Shown here in pieces: positions 8,221 to 14,207 of a stretch of DNA of 20,805 bases (position 1 is the first letter of the stretch; each line of letters begins with the position of its first letter). Under the pieces are notes generated by a model. That model ran no database searches and was not told where the DNA came from. It was given only the letters and a program-made list of their open reading frames with translations. A program made the position numbers and the translations under genes. The stretch is from a virus: positions 1 to 20,805 of the IMG/VR virus record IMGVR_UViG_3300047668_000375. One strand, 5' to 3'.

Positions 8221-9031
8221 CGCACAGGCACAAAGTTACATATTCGGATACACACCTAACGCCGCACTCAATGGTTTAAGTTGGGGAATGAATACTAGCG
8301 CTTTAGGCGTTTATGGTATCGGTGGTATGGACATATCAGGTGTCTTATATAGCTACAGACCTGTCAAAGACCTTGCAGATGACTTTGTTGTAACCTTAGA
8401 AAACGATAAGATAGGCGGAGGCTTTGTCTTTCAAGACACAGAGGACTGGTCGCAGAAGCACCCTGTAAAGATTAAAAAAGCTATAGCTTTACCCTACACG
8501 CCTATCGGAGTATTTGGTAATGGCAGACTCCGTACATCAGGAACTGGCTCTATTAAAGATGCTAGTGTGCAATACATCTATCGATTTGATGCTTGTTTTG
8601 ACCCACAGAGTGACCCTAACTGTCCGGGCTATCAGAAACCTAAACCACCACCAGTACCTGACATTCCTGTTTATGATGCACTAAACGATGAGGCAGTCAA
8701 AGAATCTAAGAAAGAAACGGACAGAGATTTATCTGAAGAAGAGACTCAGAAAAGCGAAGAGGAGGAAGAACAAGACTCTGAGATGCAGTTTCTTTTAGCT
8801 AATACAACCAATGCTTTGACAATAGCAAACGAAGTATCGCAGTCTGTTCTCATGCAAGTTATTAATAAAGCTACTAATCTCACTAACTATTATGTTGCTG
8901 TAATACCTGACAGTTACTACCAAGATGCTGTTGCTTTACAAGGTGGTACTATAGTGGATAATAGAAGAGCATTAAGGAGCTTGGGGCAAGACAATTTAAT
9001 GAATCAAATGATAGAGGAGCAATATGAATAA
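8168..9031 (+). CDS. Secreted phage protein 2, beta-rich with acidic linker
   Basis: 287 residues. The start MMRLRLWALWLLLFCFSSAQ is a typical Sec signal peptide, probably cut after AQA at residue 21. The mature N-terminal part (about 22-142) is Gly-rich and looks beta-stranded (YIFGYTPNAALNGLSWGMNT, VLYSYRPV, VQYIYRFDACFD). A Cys pair (143, 152) is followed by a Pro-rich hinge (159-168), a very acidic Glu/Lys segment (about 174-205) and a helical C-terminal part (about 207-287). It overlaps the previous gene by 53 bases and the next by 8. The modular layout suggests an extracytoplasmic structural or anchoring protein. No family recognised. Confidence 0.75.
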   Translation: MMRLRLWALWLLLFCFSSAQAQSYIFGYTPNAALNGLSWGMNTSALGVYGIGGMDISGVLYSYRPVKDLADDFVVTLENDKIGGGFVFQDTEDWSQKHPVKIKKAIALPYTPIGVFGNGRLRTSGTGSIKDASVQYIYRFDACFDPQSDPNCPGYQKPKPPPVPDIPVYDALNDEAVKESKKETDRDLSEEETQKSEEEEEQDSEMQFLLANTTNALTIANEVSQSVLMQVINKATNLTNYYVAVIPDSYYQDAVALQGGTIVDNRRALRSLGQDNLMNQMIEEQYE

Positions 9032-9527
9032 ATTACTAATGACAATAGGTTTAATAATCACAGCTATGCCAGTCGTAGCAGAGAACATTGACATCACAGG
9101 AACAGTACAATCTAGGTGTACAGTCAACACAGACACACCCGGCTACTACGGTAACCCTAATGCCTATACTCTTACAACTTTACCAGCAAGTGCTGGACAA
9201 GAGCCAATAATTCGATTTGACGTAACACTTGCAGATGCGTATTACGCACAGGTTAGCTATCCTACAAGTTTTAGTAGCAGTCCATCTTTATCAGATACCG
9301 TTGCTTGGAGTGGCGCTATAACAGTTGACCAAACTGGCTCTGCTGATATGAGCGGCTACCAGACTGCAAGTACCGAATCAGGCTCTATGAGACAATATGC
9401 CCTTGCATTTGCTGGAGCTGTGTGGATTAAATCTACATCAGTTGTCACATATGGTGGTGGTGGAAACAAAGCCTTTCCGGGTGGAGCTTATAAAGCAGTC
9501 GTATTAGCTGAATGTATCGCGCAGTAG
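9024..9527 (+). CDS. Secreted pilin-like / spore-coat-U-like protein
   Basis: 167 residues. The signal peptide MNKLLMTIGLIITAMPVVA is probably cut after residue 19. The mature protein is all-beta in appearance and has exactly two Cys: Cys32 close to the N-terminus (ITGTVQSRCTVNT) and Cys164 close to the end (LAECIAQ). It ends in FPGGAYKAVVLAEC, which resembles the closing strand (PxGxYxxxVxxxC) of fimbrial and SCPU-type beta-sandwich subunits. RBS: GAGGAG about 5 bases before the ATG. It precedes a gene with features of a small chaperone, which supports a pilin-like reading. The family call is by eye and moderate; it could also be another Ig-like exported domain. Confidence 0.68.
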   Translation: MNKLLMTIGLIITAMPVVAENIDITGTVQSRCTVNTDTPGYYGNPNAYTLTTLPASAGQEPIIRFDVTLADAYYAQVSYPTSFSSSPSLSDTVAWSGAITVDQTGSADMSGYQTASTESGSMRQYALAFAGAVWIKSTSVVTYGGGGNKAFPGGAYKAVVLAECIAQ

Positions 9528-9886
9528 CATTATGTTTGTTGCTGTTTAATTCAGCAGTAGCGCATGAGATGAGTCCGACCTACCCCAAGTGGCAACTTAG
9601 CGCCATGGATGGGGTAGTAAAGACTACCATGGAGCTGTGGAACTCAAGGAAAGATGTACAGTATTATGAGATAGGTGTGTTTACGGAAGACTTTGAAGAG
9701 TCCGTTCCATTCGTAACCTCCTATCGAATACTAAAGGTAGACTTTCAAAAACTTGTTAAATTTGATGTGTACATTAGAAAAGAGAACATAAAGAAAGCTG
9801 TATACATTTGTTCACTATCTAAATTAAGGAGTAAGGATGTGACTCAAACGCTATTGGCTACAAGAATATGTTCAAAGTTCAAGTAA
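9512..9886 (+). CDS. Secreted small protein resembling a one-domain pilus chaperone
   Basis: 124 residues. The signal peptide ends at SAVA (residue 17). The mature chain starts HEMSPTYPKWQLSAMDGVVK and continues with strand-like segments: TTMELWNSRKDVQYYEIGVF, then ESVPFVTSYRILKV, then FDVYIRKENIKKAVYICSLS. This order of strands recalls the N-terminal Ig-like domain of PapD-type chaperones: an edge strand, a VPF...RI segment, then VYIR...YIC. There are two Cys, at 100 and 120. A PapD chaperone has two domains and about 220 residues, so this would be a one-domain form. It overlaps the pilin-like gene by 16 bases. The similarity is suggestive and needs a structural test. Confidence 0.62.
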   Translation: MYRAVALCLLLFNSAVAHEMSPTYPKWQLSAMDGVVKTTMELWNSRKDVQYYEIGVFTEDFEESVPFVTSYRILKVDFQKLVKFDVYIRKENIKKAVYICSLSKLRSKDVTQTLLATRICSKFK

Positions 9887-10293
9887 AATTCTTGTTCTTA
9901 GTGTTACTAAGTTGTCAGGTTATGGCTGAAAGCACCTCACTTAACTTAGCTTTGCCTAGTGCTGGTTCAGCTTATGGTAATGATAGTATTAAAGCTGGTG
10001 ACCTTGACTGCTCTAATAGTATAGGCGGTTCAACTAATTTTGAAATTGGAATGACAGGCATAATTAACCATGCTACCGCTATATTTGGTAAGGAAAATCC
10101 TGACAAGCCACAAGATAAACAACTGGGTTTGTACGCACGAATAATAATACCTCTCGATGCCCCGGCAGAAAGAATTAACTGCAACACGCTCTACCAACTA
10201 GAACTACAAAGACGTAGGCTAGAGGTTGAAAAGTTGCGTGCAGAAATAGAACTGTTAAAATTAATGCAACAGGGAGATGGATTTGACAACTGA
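9868..10293 (+). CDS. Secreted protein with C-terminal coiled coil
   Basis: 141 residues. The signal peptide VKFLFLVLLSCQVMA is cut after residue 20. The mature domain reads SLNLALPSAGSAYGNDSIKA, then DLDCSNSIGGSTNFEIGMTG, then LYARIIIPLDAP and ERINCNTLY. Cys48 and Cys105 may form a disulfide. Residues 107-135 (LYQLELQRRRLEVEKLRAEI and following) are a clear coiled coil. It overlaps the previous gene by 19 bases and the next by 17. The next gene product carries a membrane segment and a long coiled coil, so the two could pair across the inner membrane. A spanin-like role is possible but not supported by a lipobox. Confidence 0.7.
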   Translation: MFKVQVKFLFLVLLSCQVMAESTSLNLALPSAGSAYGNDSIKAGDLDCSNSIGGSTNFEIGMTGIINHATAIFGKENPDKPQDKQLGLYARIIIPLDAPAERINCNTLYQLELQRRRLEVEKLRAEIELLKLMQQGDGFDN

Positions 10294-10753
10294 TTTAGGT
10301 GACAAGGTAGCAGAAATAGAAGGCTTAGTCGATAAGAGGATTAAGATTGGTAGCCTTAGATTTACTTACACTCAGCTAGTAGGCGCATTTGCTTTGTTAG
10401 GTAGTATTCTTGGTTCGCTTTATGGTGGGTTTTTAATGTATCAGAAGGTAGAGTCCTTAGCGTCTTTAGACCTTGGAGCTATAAGTTCTCAGATGAAGAA
10501 GACCTCTGCTGACGTGCTTAGGGTAGAAGAAGTAGCCAAAGAGATTAAGGTAGAGCTAAAGGAAGACCTTGCTAGGCTCAGAACATCTAGTTATAATCTT
10601 GAAAACCGCATAGACACTAAGCTTCAGTCTATTGATGTACGCATTACTACGATGGATAATAAGCTTGATAAATTTGACATACAGCTAGATGCTACAGAAG
10701 AAAAGTTAATGAAGCGAATACAGCAGTCATTAGACAATCCATTAAACAACTGA
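10277..10753 (+). CDS. Membrane protein with long coiled coil
   Basis: 158 residues, ATG with GGGAG immediately upstream inside the previous gene. One transmembrane helix at about 34-54 (LVGAFALLGSILGSLYGGFL) is followed by about 95 residues of heptad-rich, Lys/Glu/Asp-rich helix (70-150). A single membrane anchor plus a coiled-coil ectodomain is the layout of inner-membrane spanins and of some tape-like or lysis-control proteins. It follows the secreted coiled-coil protein and precedes a TM protein and a holin-like gene, so a role in envelope remodelling or lysis is reasonable but inferred. Confidence 0.7.
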   Translation: MDLTTDLGDKVAEIEGLVDKRIKIGSLRFTYTQLVGAFALLGSILGSLYGGFLMYQKVESLASLDLGAISSQMKKTSADVLRVEEVAKEIKVELKEDLARLRTSSYNLENRIDTKLQSIDVRITTMDNKLDKFDIQLDATEEKLMKRIQQSLDNPLNN

Positions 10754-10769
10754 TAACATAGTAAGTATT

Positions 10770-10814
10770 ATGCCAAAAAAAAGAAAATTACCGCCAAGAC
10801 CAAGAAGGTATTAA
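10770..10814 (+). CDS. 14-residue basic micro-ORF
   Basis: ATG at 10770 encodes MPKKRKLPPRPRRY, and its stop TAA overlaps the next start (TAATG). Eight of 14 residues are Lys or Arg and four are Pro. There is no strong SD (only AGTAAG seven bases upstream). The stop/start overlap and the strong composition bias favour a real coupled micro-gene or leader peptide over chance, but with no homologue known to me this stays tentative. Confidence 0.35.
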   Translation: MPKKRKLPPRPRRY

Positions 10815-11008
10815 TGACAACACAGGAAAGGATGCAGATGCAACTGGATAAACAAGATGGGCAGATTAACGACTTATTTAAGTCTGTCCGAGAGATTAAG
10901 AACATGAACCTTAGTAACAAGGCAATGTTTAAAGGCTTACTAATTGGTTTTGGTTTAATGGCGGCAACTGAAGTCGGTGTCTTTGAATTACTTATGAAAC
11001 TTATATGA
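10814..11008 (+). CDS. Small single-pass membrane protein
   Basis: 64 residues. A charged helical N-terminus (MTTQERMQMQLDKQDGQIND, then VREIKNM) is followed by a hydrophobic helix at about 41-62 (KGLLIGFGLMAATEVGVFEL) and a short Lys-containing end. Its start overlaps the micro-ORF stop, and its own end overlaps the next ATG by four bases (ATGA). It lies just before a holin-like gene, so a holin, antiholin or lysis accessory role is possible from position. No family recognised. Confidence 0.65.
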   Translation: MTTQERMQMQLDKQDGQINDLFKSVREIKNMNLSNKAMFKGLLIGFGLMAATEVGVFELLMKLI

Positions 11009-11445
11009 TTAGTTTTTTAGCAAACATAGCGCCAATAGCACTTGGTTTTCTTGGTAAGTTATTTGCGTTAAAGAGTCAAGCGGCTCAAGAACAACAGAAG
11101 CTGATGATAGAAAACATGCAAGCTCGCAATGATTCTATTAATCAAGCAAGAGCGGCGGCAGACAAAGAATCCCCTATGGCGGCTTGGAACAGGCGCATAA
11201 TTATTCTTGTAATATTAGCGTTAGTTATCTTCACACAGGTAGCACCAGTCGTTTTTAATGCGGAAATGGTTATACCAACAACTAAAGAAGGTTATAACTT
11301 TTTAGGTATGTTTCAAATTACCCCGGACGTAGTAGAGTATGTAACTGTACAGGCTGGTTCAGTAGTTAAGATGGATGAACTATTTGGATGGGCAACAATG
11401 ATAATCGAGTTCTATTTTGGAGCGCAACTTGCCAAAGGCAAATAA
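11005..11445 (+). CDS. Holin-like membrane protein (3TM-type)
   Basis: 146 residues with three hydrophobic segments: about 5-22 (LANIAPIALGFLGKLFAL), 65-84 (IIILVILALVIFTQVAPVVF) and 127-143 (FGWATMIIEFYFGAQLAKGK). The middle part is Gln/Ala/Glu-rich and helical (26-55), followed by SPMAAWNRRI just before the second helix. Three helices with a Trp-Asn-Arg-Arg boundary and a final EFYFG helix resemble phage 3TM holins (PF11351-like) found in marine phages and gene transfer agents. Holins time lysis by perforating the inner membrane. No endolysin gene is recognisable nearby, so this call is moderate. Confidence 0.6.
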   Translation: MISFLANIAPIALGFLGKLFALKSQAAQEQQKLMIENMQARNDSINQARAAADKESPMAAWNRRIIILVILALVIFTQVAPVVFNAEMVIPTTKEGYNFLGMFQITPDVVEYVTVQAGSVVKMDELFGWATMIIEFYFGAQLAKGK

Positions 11446-11454
11446 GGAGACAAT

Positions 11455-11955
11455 ATGTCAGTAAAAATTGAATACCAAGAGATGCCACACATGATGCCAG
11501 TACCTATGGAGACTAAATCCAAAGGCTTTGTTGGTGGAATTATCTTATGGCTAACTAAGACTAGAACGTGGGAGATTACTAAAGATTGGAAATTTCACAT
11601 AACACATGATGGTAATACACATCCAACGTACTACGTCATTCCTAAAGGATTTATCTTTGATGGAGCTTCAGTACCTAAACCATTAAGAAGTTGGCTCTCA
11701 CCTATGGGAGTCCTCTTGAGTGGTGGTCTCGTACACGACTATGTATATAAATTTGAAGTTCTCAAGTTAGGTGGCAAGAAGGGTGCTACAGACAAAAAGA
11801 CTCAAAAATGGGCAGATATGCTCTTTAGAGACATTTGTGTAGATGTTAACGGATTTAAACTGATTAATTACCTAGCGTACTACGCACTTAGATTAGGTGG
11901 CTGGTTAGCTTGGAACGGACACCGCAAACGCAATGTCAAATGGGATGCTAAATAA
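11455..11955 (+). CDS. DUF1353 family protein
   Basis: 166 residues, ATG with AAGGAG about 7 bases upstream. The family motif is clear: IPKGFIFDGASVPKPLRSWL (about residues 62-81), then GGLVHDYVY (91-98) with His94-Asp95. The C-terminal helix contains NYLAYYALRLGGWLAW. DUF1353 proteins are common in phages and prophages, often near lysis or tail genes, and their activity is unknown. The conserved FDGAS and HD motifs look catalytic or metal-binding, but that is inference. It is the last gene of the rightward late block and faces the leftward operon across 54 bases. Confidence 0.8.
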   Translation: MSVKIEYQEMPHMMPVPMETKSKGFVGGIILWLTKTRTWEITKDWKFHITHDGNTHPTYYVIPKGFIFDGASVPKPLRSWLSPMGVLLSGGLVHDYVYKFEVLKLGGKKGATDKKTQKWADMLFRDICVDVNGFKLINYLAYYALRLGGWLAWNGHRKRNVKWDAK

Positions 11956-11959
11956 AAAA

Positions 11960-11997
11960 TTTGTACGATAGAAAATTATTTTTGTACGATAGAAAAT
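11960..11997. repeat. Two 17-base direct repeats, 21-base period
   Basis: TTTGTACGATAGAAAAT occurs at 11960-11976 and again, identical, at 11981-11997. A weaker third copy starts at about 12001. The array fills the gap between the convergent gene ends at 11955 and 12010. Same-face spacing of two helical turns suggests a protein-binding site. Confidence 0.6.
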
Positions 11998-12009
11998 CAT
12001 TTTGTTTGA

Positions 12010-12261
12010 TTAAATAGACTTTAACGCTAACTTTAACATTTCGTCTTCGTAAGGTAACAATTTTTCTGCTTTAGGTTGTCTTCCTCTAGGCTTGCCGCCT
12101 TTTGCTCTGTTGTACGGTTCAAATACTTTAGCTCTATCCTTGTGTCTTTTTAAACGATTCCTAGCGGCTGATTCGGTTACGCCTAATGCTTGTGCAACCT
12201 CACGTGCAGTAACTATCGTTCCGTCAGATAACTCATACGTCAGGGTTCTTCGCTTACCCAT
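12010..12261 (-). CDS. Small HTH DNA-binding protein
   Basis: 83 residues from MGKRRTLTYE. A longer GTG start at 12294 is possible but has no SD and would run through the previous small gene. The ATG at 12261 shares its A with that gene's stop (TAATG), so coupled translation is the better reading. Residues about 12-42 form a helix-turn-helix (SDGTIVTAREVAQALGVTES, then AARNRLKRH). The C-terminus has Lys/Arg/Gly-rich sequence (AKGGKPRGRQPKAEK) like an AT-hook. It is probably a transcriptional regulator that ends the leftward operon. Confidence 0.68.
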   Translation of the reverse strand: MGKRRTLTYELSDGTIVTAREVAQALGVTESAARNRLKRHKDRAKVFEPYNRAKGGKPRGRQPKAEKLLPYEDEMLKLALKSI

Positions 12262-12377
12262 TATTGTATGTACTGCTCGTACTGTGAGAACCACAAAGCT
12301 ATGTAAACAATTGCGTACACTTCAATAATAAATCCAATTGAATAAAAAAAGATTAACCATTTCCAAATCTTTCTCAT
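12261..12377 (-). CDS. Hidden 38-residue membrane peptide
   Basis: 38 residues, MRKIWKWLIFFYSIGFIIEV followed by YAIVYIALWF and a polar tail SQYEQYIQ. A basic N-terminus and about 26 continuous hydrophobic/aromatic residues make a single membrane helix. The start overlaps the upstream stop (ATGA, 12374-12377) and the stop overlaps the HTH start (TAATG, 12259-12263). An AGGA lies 8 bases before the ATG. Double overlap with neighbours on both sides argues strongly that it is translated. It may anchor or pair with the anti-sigma-like protein upstream; that is inference. Confidence 0.6.
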   Translation of the reverse strand: MRKIWKWLIFFYSIGFIIEVYAIVYIALWFSQYEQYIQ

Positions 12378-12568
12378 GATTTTTGTCCTATTAAACTGTT
12401 AATTAATGCATTGCGAGTTGAAGTAAACACTTTTAATCTTTTCTTAATCTCTTCAGATTCAGGTGTCTTATCAACTAAGCAACTTAAAATATCCATTGAT
12501 TTTTTACCACTTTTTAACTCACCATCAGCGAACGCCATTAAGTCTTTGTCTGAGAATTTATTTTTCAT
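12374..12568 (-). CDS. Small protein resembling anti-sigma factor N-terminus
   Basis: 64 residues. The start KFSDKDLMAFADGELKSGKK matches the (S/T)DxxLxAxxDGEL motif at the N-terminus of many alphaproteobacterial transmembrane anti-sigma factors. The following pattern (SCLVDKTPESEEIKKRLKVF, then TSTRNALINSL) also fits that domain. The usual C-terminal membrane helix and periplasmic part are absent, but the next coupled gene encodes a lone membrane peptide. Such domains bind and hold an ECF sigma factor. In a phage this could redirect host transcription. The match is by eye and the zinc ligands of ZAS-type anti-sigmas are not present. Confidence 0.6.
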   Translation of the reverse strand: MKNKFSDKDLMAFADGELKSGKKSMDILSCLVDKTPESEEIKKRLKVFTSTRNALINSLIGQKS

Positions 12569-12671
12569 CAGGCATACCTAGTGTCATTAAAAGTAGCACA
12601 AGACCAGCACTAACCAGTCCTGTACCAATTAGTGCAAGCAATGGAACTGTAGTTTCAATTAAGAATGTCAT
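12558..12671 (-). CDS. Hidden 37-residue membrane peptide
   Basis: 37 residues: MTFLIETTVPLLALIGTGLV, then SAGLVLLLMTLGMPDEK. There is one hydrophobic helix of about 22 residues, with an acidic residue near the N-terminus and a charged C-terminus. It overlaps the upstream 55-residue ORF by 17 bases and the downstream anti-sigma-like ORF by 11 bases. The SD is weak (AGAAG), as expected for a coupled gene. Small hydrophobic peptides of this type in phages can be holins, inhibitors of host membrane proteins or superinfection blockers; nothing here decides between them. Confidence 0.5.
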   Translation of the reverse strand: MTFLIETTVPLLALIGTGLVSAGLVLLLMTLGMPDEK

Positions 12672-12822
12672 AGTTTTCTTCTATAAGATTTGCCATAGAC
12701 TTTCTTTTATCTAATTCTACACCTTTTTTTCTAAGTCTTTTTTCAAGTTGAGCTTTAGTAAAGTGTTCTGTAATGTGCTGTATGTTCAGCGATTTACTCC
12801 AGTATGGGCGTAATTTAGTCAT
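12655..12822 (-). CDS. Hidden 55-residue basic protein
   Basis: 55 residues: MTKLRPYWSKSLNIQHITEH, then FTKAQLEKRLRKKGVELDKR, then KSMANLIEENYDILN. A perfect AAGGAG lies about 9 bases before the ATG, inside the end of the lipoprotein gene. It is basic and helical, with a possible short helix-turn-helix (FTKAQLEKRLRKKGVELDKR). Length is just under common ORF cut-offs, which is why it would be missed. Overlap with the next ORF is 17 bases. Function unknown. Confidence 0.6.
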   Translation of the reverse strand: MTKLRPYWSKSLNIQHITEHFTKAQLEKRLRKKGVELDKRKSMANLIEENYDILN

Positions 12823-12823
12823 A

Positions 12824-13039
12824 TTATTTCTCCTTATCTATATCTTTTTGGGTAAGAAAACCTGAACATAACGTCATGTTTTCGCTTGAGCAGATTAATT
12901 GGTCATCACCTATAACATCAGGTGGTATTAACAATGAATCATGCTTTTCTTGTAATGCACTACAGCCGGACATTGTTAATGATATTGCAACATATGGCAA
13001 CACAATTAAAAATGCAAATATTTTAAAATGGGATGTCAT
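12824..13039 (-). CDS. Small lipoprotein starting inside SSB tail
   Basis: 71 residues from MTSHFKIFAF. The ORF could extend upstream in frame to 13090, but that part overlaps SSB and has no sensible N-terminus. From 13039 a signal sequence (KIFAFLIVLPYVAISLTMSG) runs into a lipobox-like LTMSGC with Cys26 as the lipidation site. The mature part is about 46 residues, with a pair of further Cys (50, 58). The start lies within the codons for the acidic SSB C-terminus. It is probably a secreted lipoprotein; an outer-membrane spanin or exclusion lipoprotein are options, but the Pro-rich character of Rz1 is absent. Confidence 0.6.
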   Translation of the reverse strand: MTSHFKIFAFLIVLPYVAISLTMSGCSALQEKHDSLLIPPDVIGDDQLICSSENMTLCSGFLTQKDIDKEK

Positions 13040-13460
13040 CGTCAAACTCCTCAGTAGCAACCGGGGTAATAGAAGCTGGAGCATCAGCAATTTGTTGAGC
13101 TGGAGCTTGCGTGTTAGCTTTCTTAGATAAAATCTTTAACTCAGAACCAAAGCCGGAAAGCTTTACCTCAGTCACGTATTTCTTTTCACCGTTTGGTGCA
13201 TCATAACTTCGGTGAGTTAGCTGTCCTTCTATGTACAATTGCGTACCTGTATCAAGGTCTAATTTTTGTACAACTTCCGCAAGCTTATTAAAAATTGTTA
13301 TACGATGGTATTGAGCCAAGGTCTTTTTTTCTCCGGAATTTTTATCTACCCAAGATTCATTTGTTGCTAAATTTAACAGAGCTACTACTCCGCCACTTGA
13401 CGTGTTTTTAATTTCTGCTGGCTTGGTTAGGTTACCAATCAATATTACTTTATTTACCAT
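13023..13460 (-). CDS. ssb: Single-stranded DNA-binding protein
   Basis: 145 residues, ATG with AAGGAG about 7 bases upstream. The OB-fold is recognisable: MVNKVILIGNLTKPAEIKNT, then VVALLNLATNESW, then KKTLAQYHRITIFNKLAEVV, LYIEGQLTHRSYD and VTEVKLSGFGSELKIL. A disordered Gln/Ala/Pro linker (about 112-138) leads to the acidic tail DDDIPF, the canonical SSB tip that recruits partner proteins. Phage SSBs coat single-stranded DNA during replication and work with annealing proteins; here the Erf-like gene lies just upstream in the same operon. The coding region of the tail is shared with the start of the following lipoprotein gene. Confidence 0.93.
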   Translation of the reverse strand: MVNKVILIGNLTKPAEIKNTSSGGVVALLNLATNESWVDKNSGEKKTLAQYHRITIFNKLAEVVQKLDLDTGTQLYIEGQLTHRSYDAPNGEKKYVTEVKLSGFGSELKILSKKANTQAPAQQIADAPASITPVATEEFDDDIPF

Positions 13461-13484
13461 TACATCTCCTTATATTAAATTAGG

Positions 13485-13504
13485 TGGTTACTTAACGGTA
13501 ACCA
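13485..13504. repeat. Inverted repeat upstream of ssb
   Basis: TGGTTAC (13485-13491) and GTAACCA (13498-13504) form a perfect seven-base inverted repeat around TTAACG. It lies 25 bases upstream of the ssb start codon, in the 102-base gap between the Erf-like gene and ssb. It could be an operator or an mRNA hairpin. There is no T-run on either side, so a terminator is unlikely. Confidence 0.5.
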
Positions 13505-13562
13505 ATCGGTAGCGTTTGTTTTAACTTTACGAGGCTAGGACACCCCGACTTCAGCATAGGTG

Positions 13563-14207
13563 CTACACCTCTGAGTTCTTTTGCGCTTCTGCTGTGGCAA
13601 ATTTTACAATACGTTCAAGCTTATCCTCTTTCTTAGTCTTAGCTTCATCAGCTATTTTAACCGCACGTTCAGTCATATATGCAGATTCATCAGACCGTAG
13701 TTCTTTCCATACAGCAGACTTGAGAGGTACGTTACCTTTAAAATTAGTAAGCACTTCTAATATTCCTTCTTCATCTGCTTCTTCAATAGCCATTGATAAA
13801 GCTTGAGATATGTACGCTACTGCTGACGCCATAGTTAATTCATGTACAGCAATGTGTGACTGTTGCAATTTAGCGTTCTCAACCTCCTCATACGAGGCAA
13901 TTTGACCGCTTGGCATTAAACCGATACCAAACGCCAGCGCCCTCCCTATTGCGGAAGTCTCCGCGCATTCTACATGAGACGTGCTGTTGATGTTACTAGA
14001 ACCCATGTCTTCTTTCGCATGACCAGTACCTCTAATAACTCCATCAACAACAGCATGAGCTTTAAAAATTACTTGCCCATCTTTGTTTGTTACTATCTCA
14101 GTAAGAATTTGTCCATTCTCGTACATCTCTTTAAACTTATGAACACGATTAACCACCATGGCATAATCTGCTCCGCCTTGTACCTTAGTTGTTTTAACTG
14201 TTGCCAT
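13563..14207 (-). CDS. Erf-like single-strand annealing protein
   Basis: 214 residues, ATG with AAGGAG 8 bases upstream; the start overlaps the previous stop (TAATG). The diagnostic stretch is about residues 60-110: GTGHAKEDMGSSNINSTSHV followed by ETSAIGRALAFGIGLMPSG and QIASYEEV. The GxAxE...SxxN...ETSAIGRALA pattern is typical of Erf/Rad52-like phage recombinases and related phage ssDNA-annealing proteins. The second half is helical and Ala/Glu/Lys-rich. The protein is expected to anneal complementary strands during phage recombination and circularisation. The adjacent ssb gene fits this. A short inverted repeat AGGTG-CTA-CACCT overlaps the stop codon. Confidence 0.75.
   Translation of the reverse strand: MATVKTTKVQGGADYAMVVNRVHKFKEMYENGQILTEIVTNKDGQVIFKAHAVVDGVIRGTGHAKEDMGSSNINSTSHVECAETSAIGRALAFGIGLMPSGQIASYEEVENAKLQQSHIAVHELTMASAVAYISQALSMAIEEADEEGILEVLTNFKGNVPLKSAVWKELRSDESAYMTERAVKIADEAKTKKEDKLERIVKFATAEAQKNSEV

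Noticed and set aside
12262-12294. GTG (12294) as start of the small HTH gene
   Set aside because: There is no SD, and it overlaps the 38-residue membrane peptide gene whose stop is coupled to the ATG at 12261.
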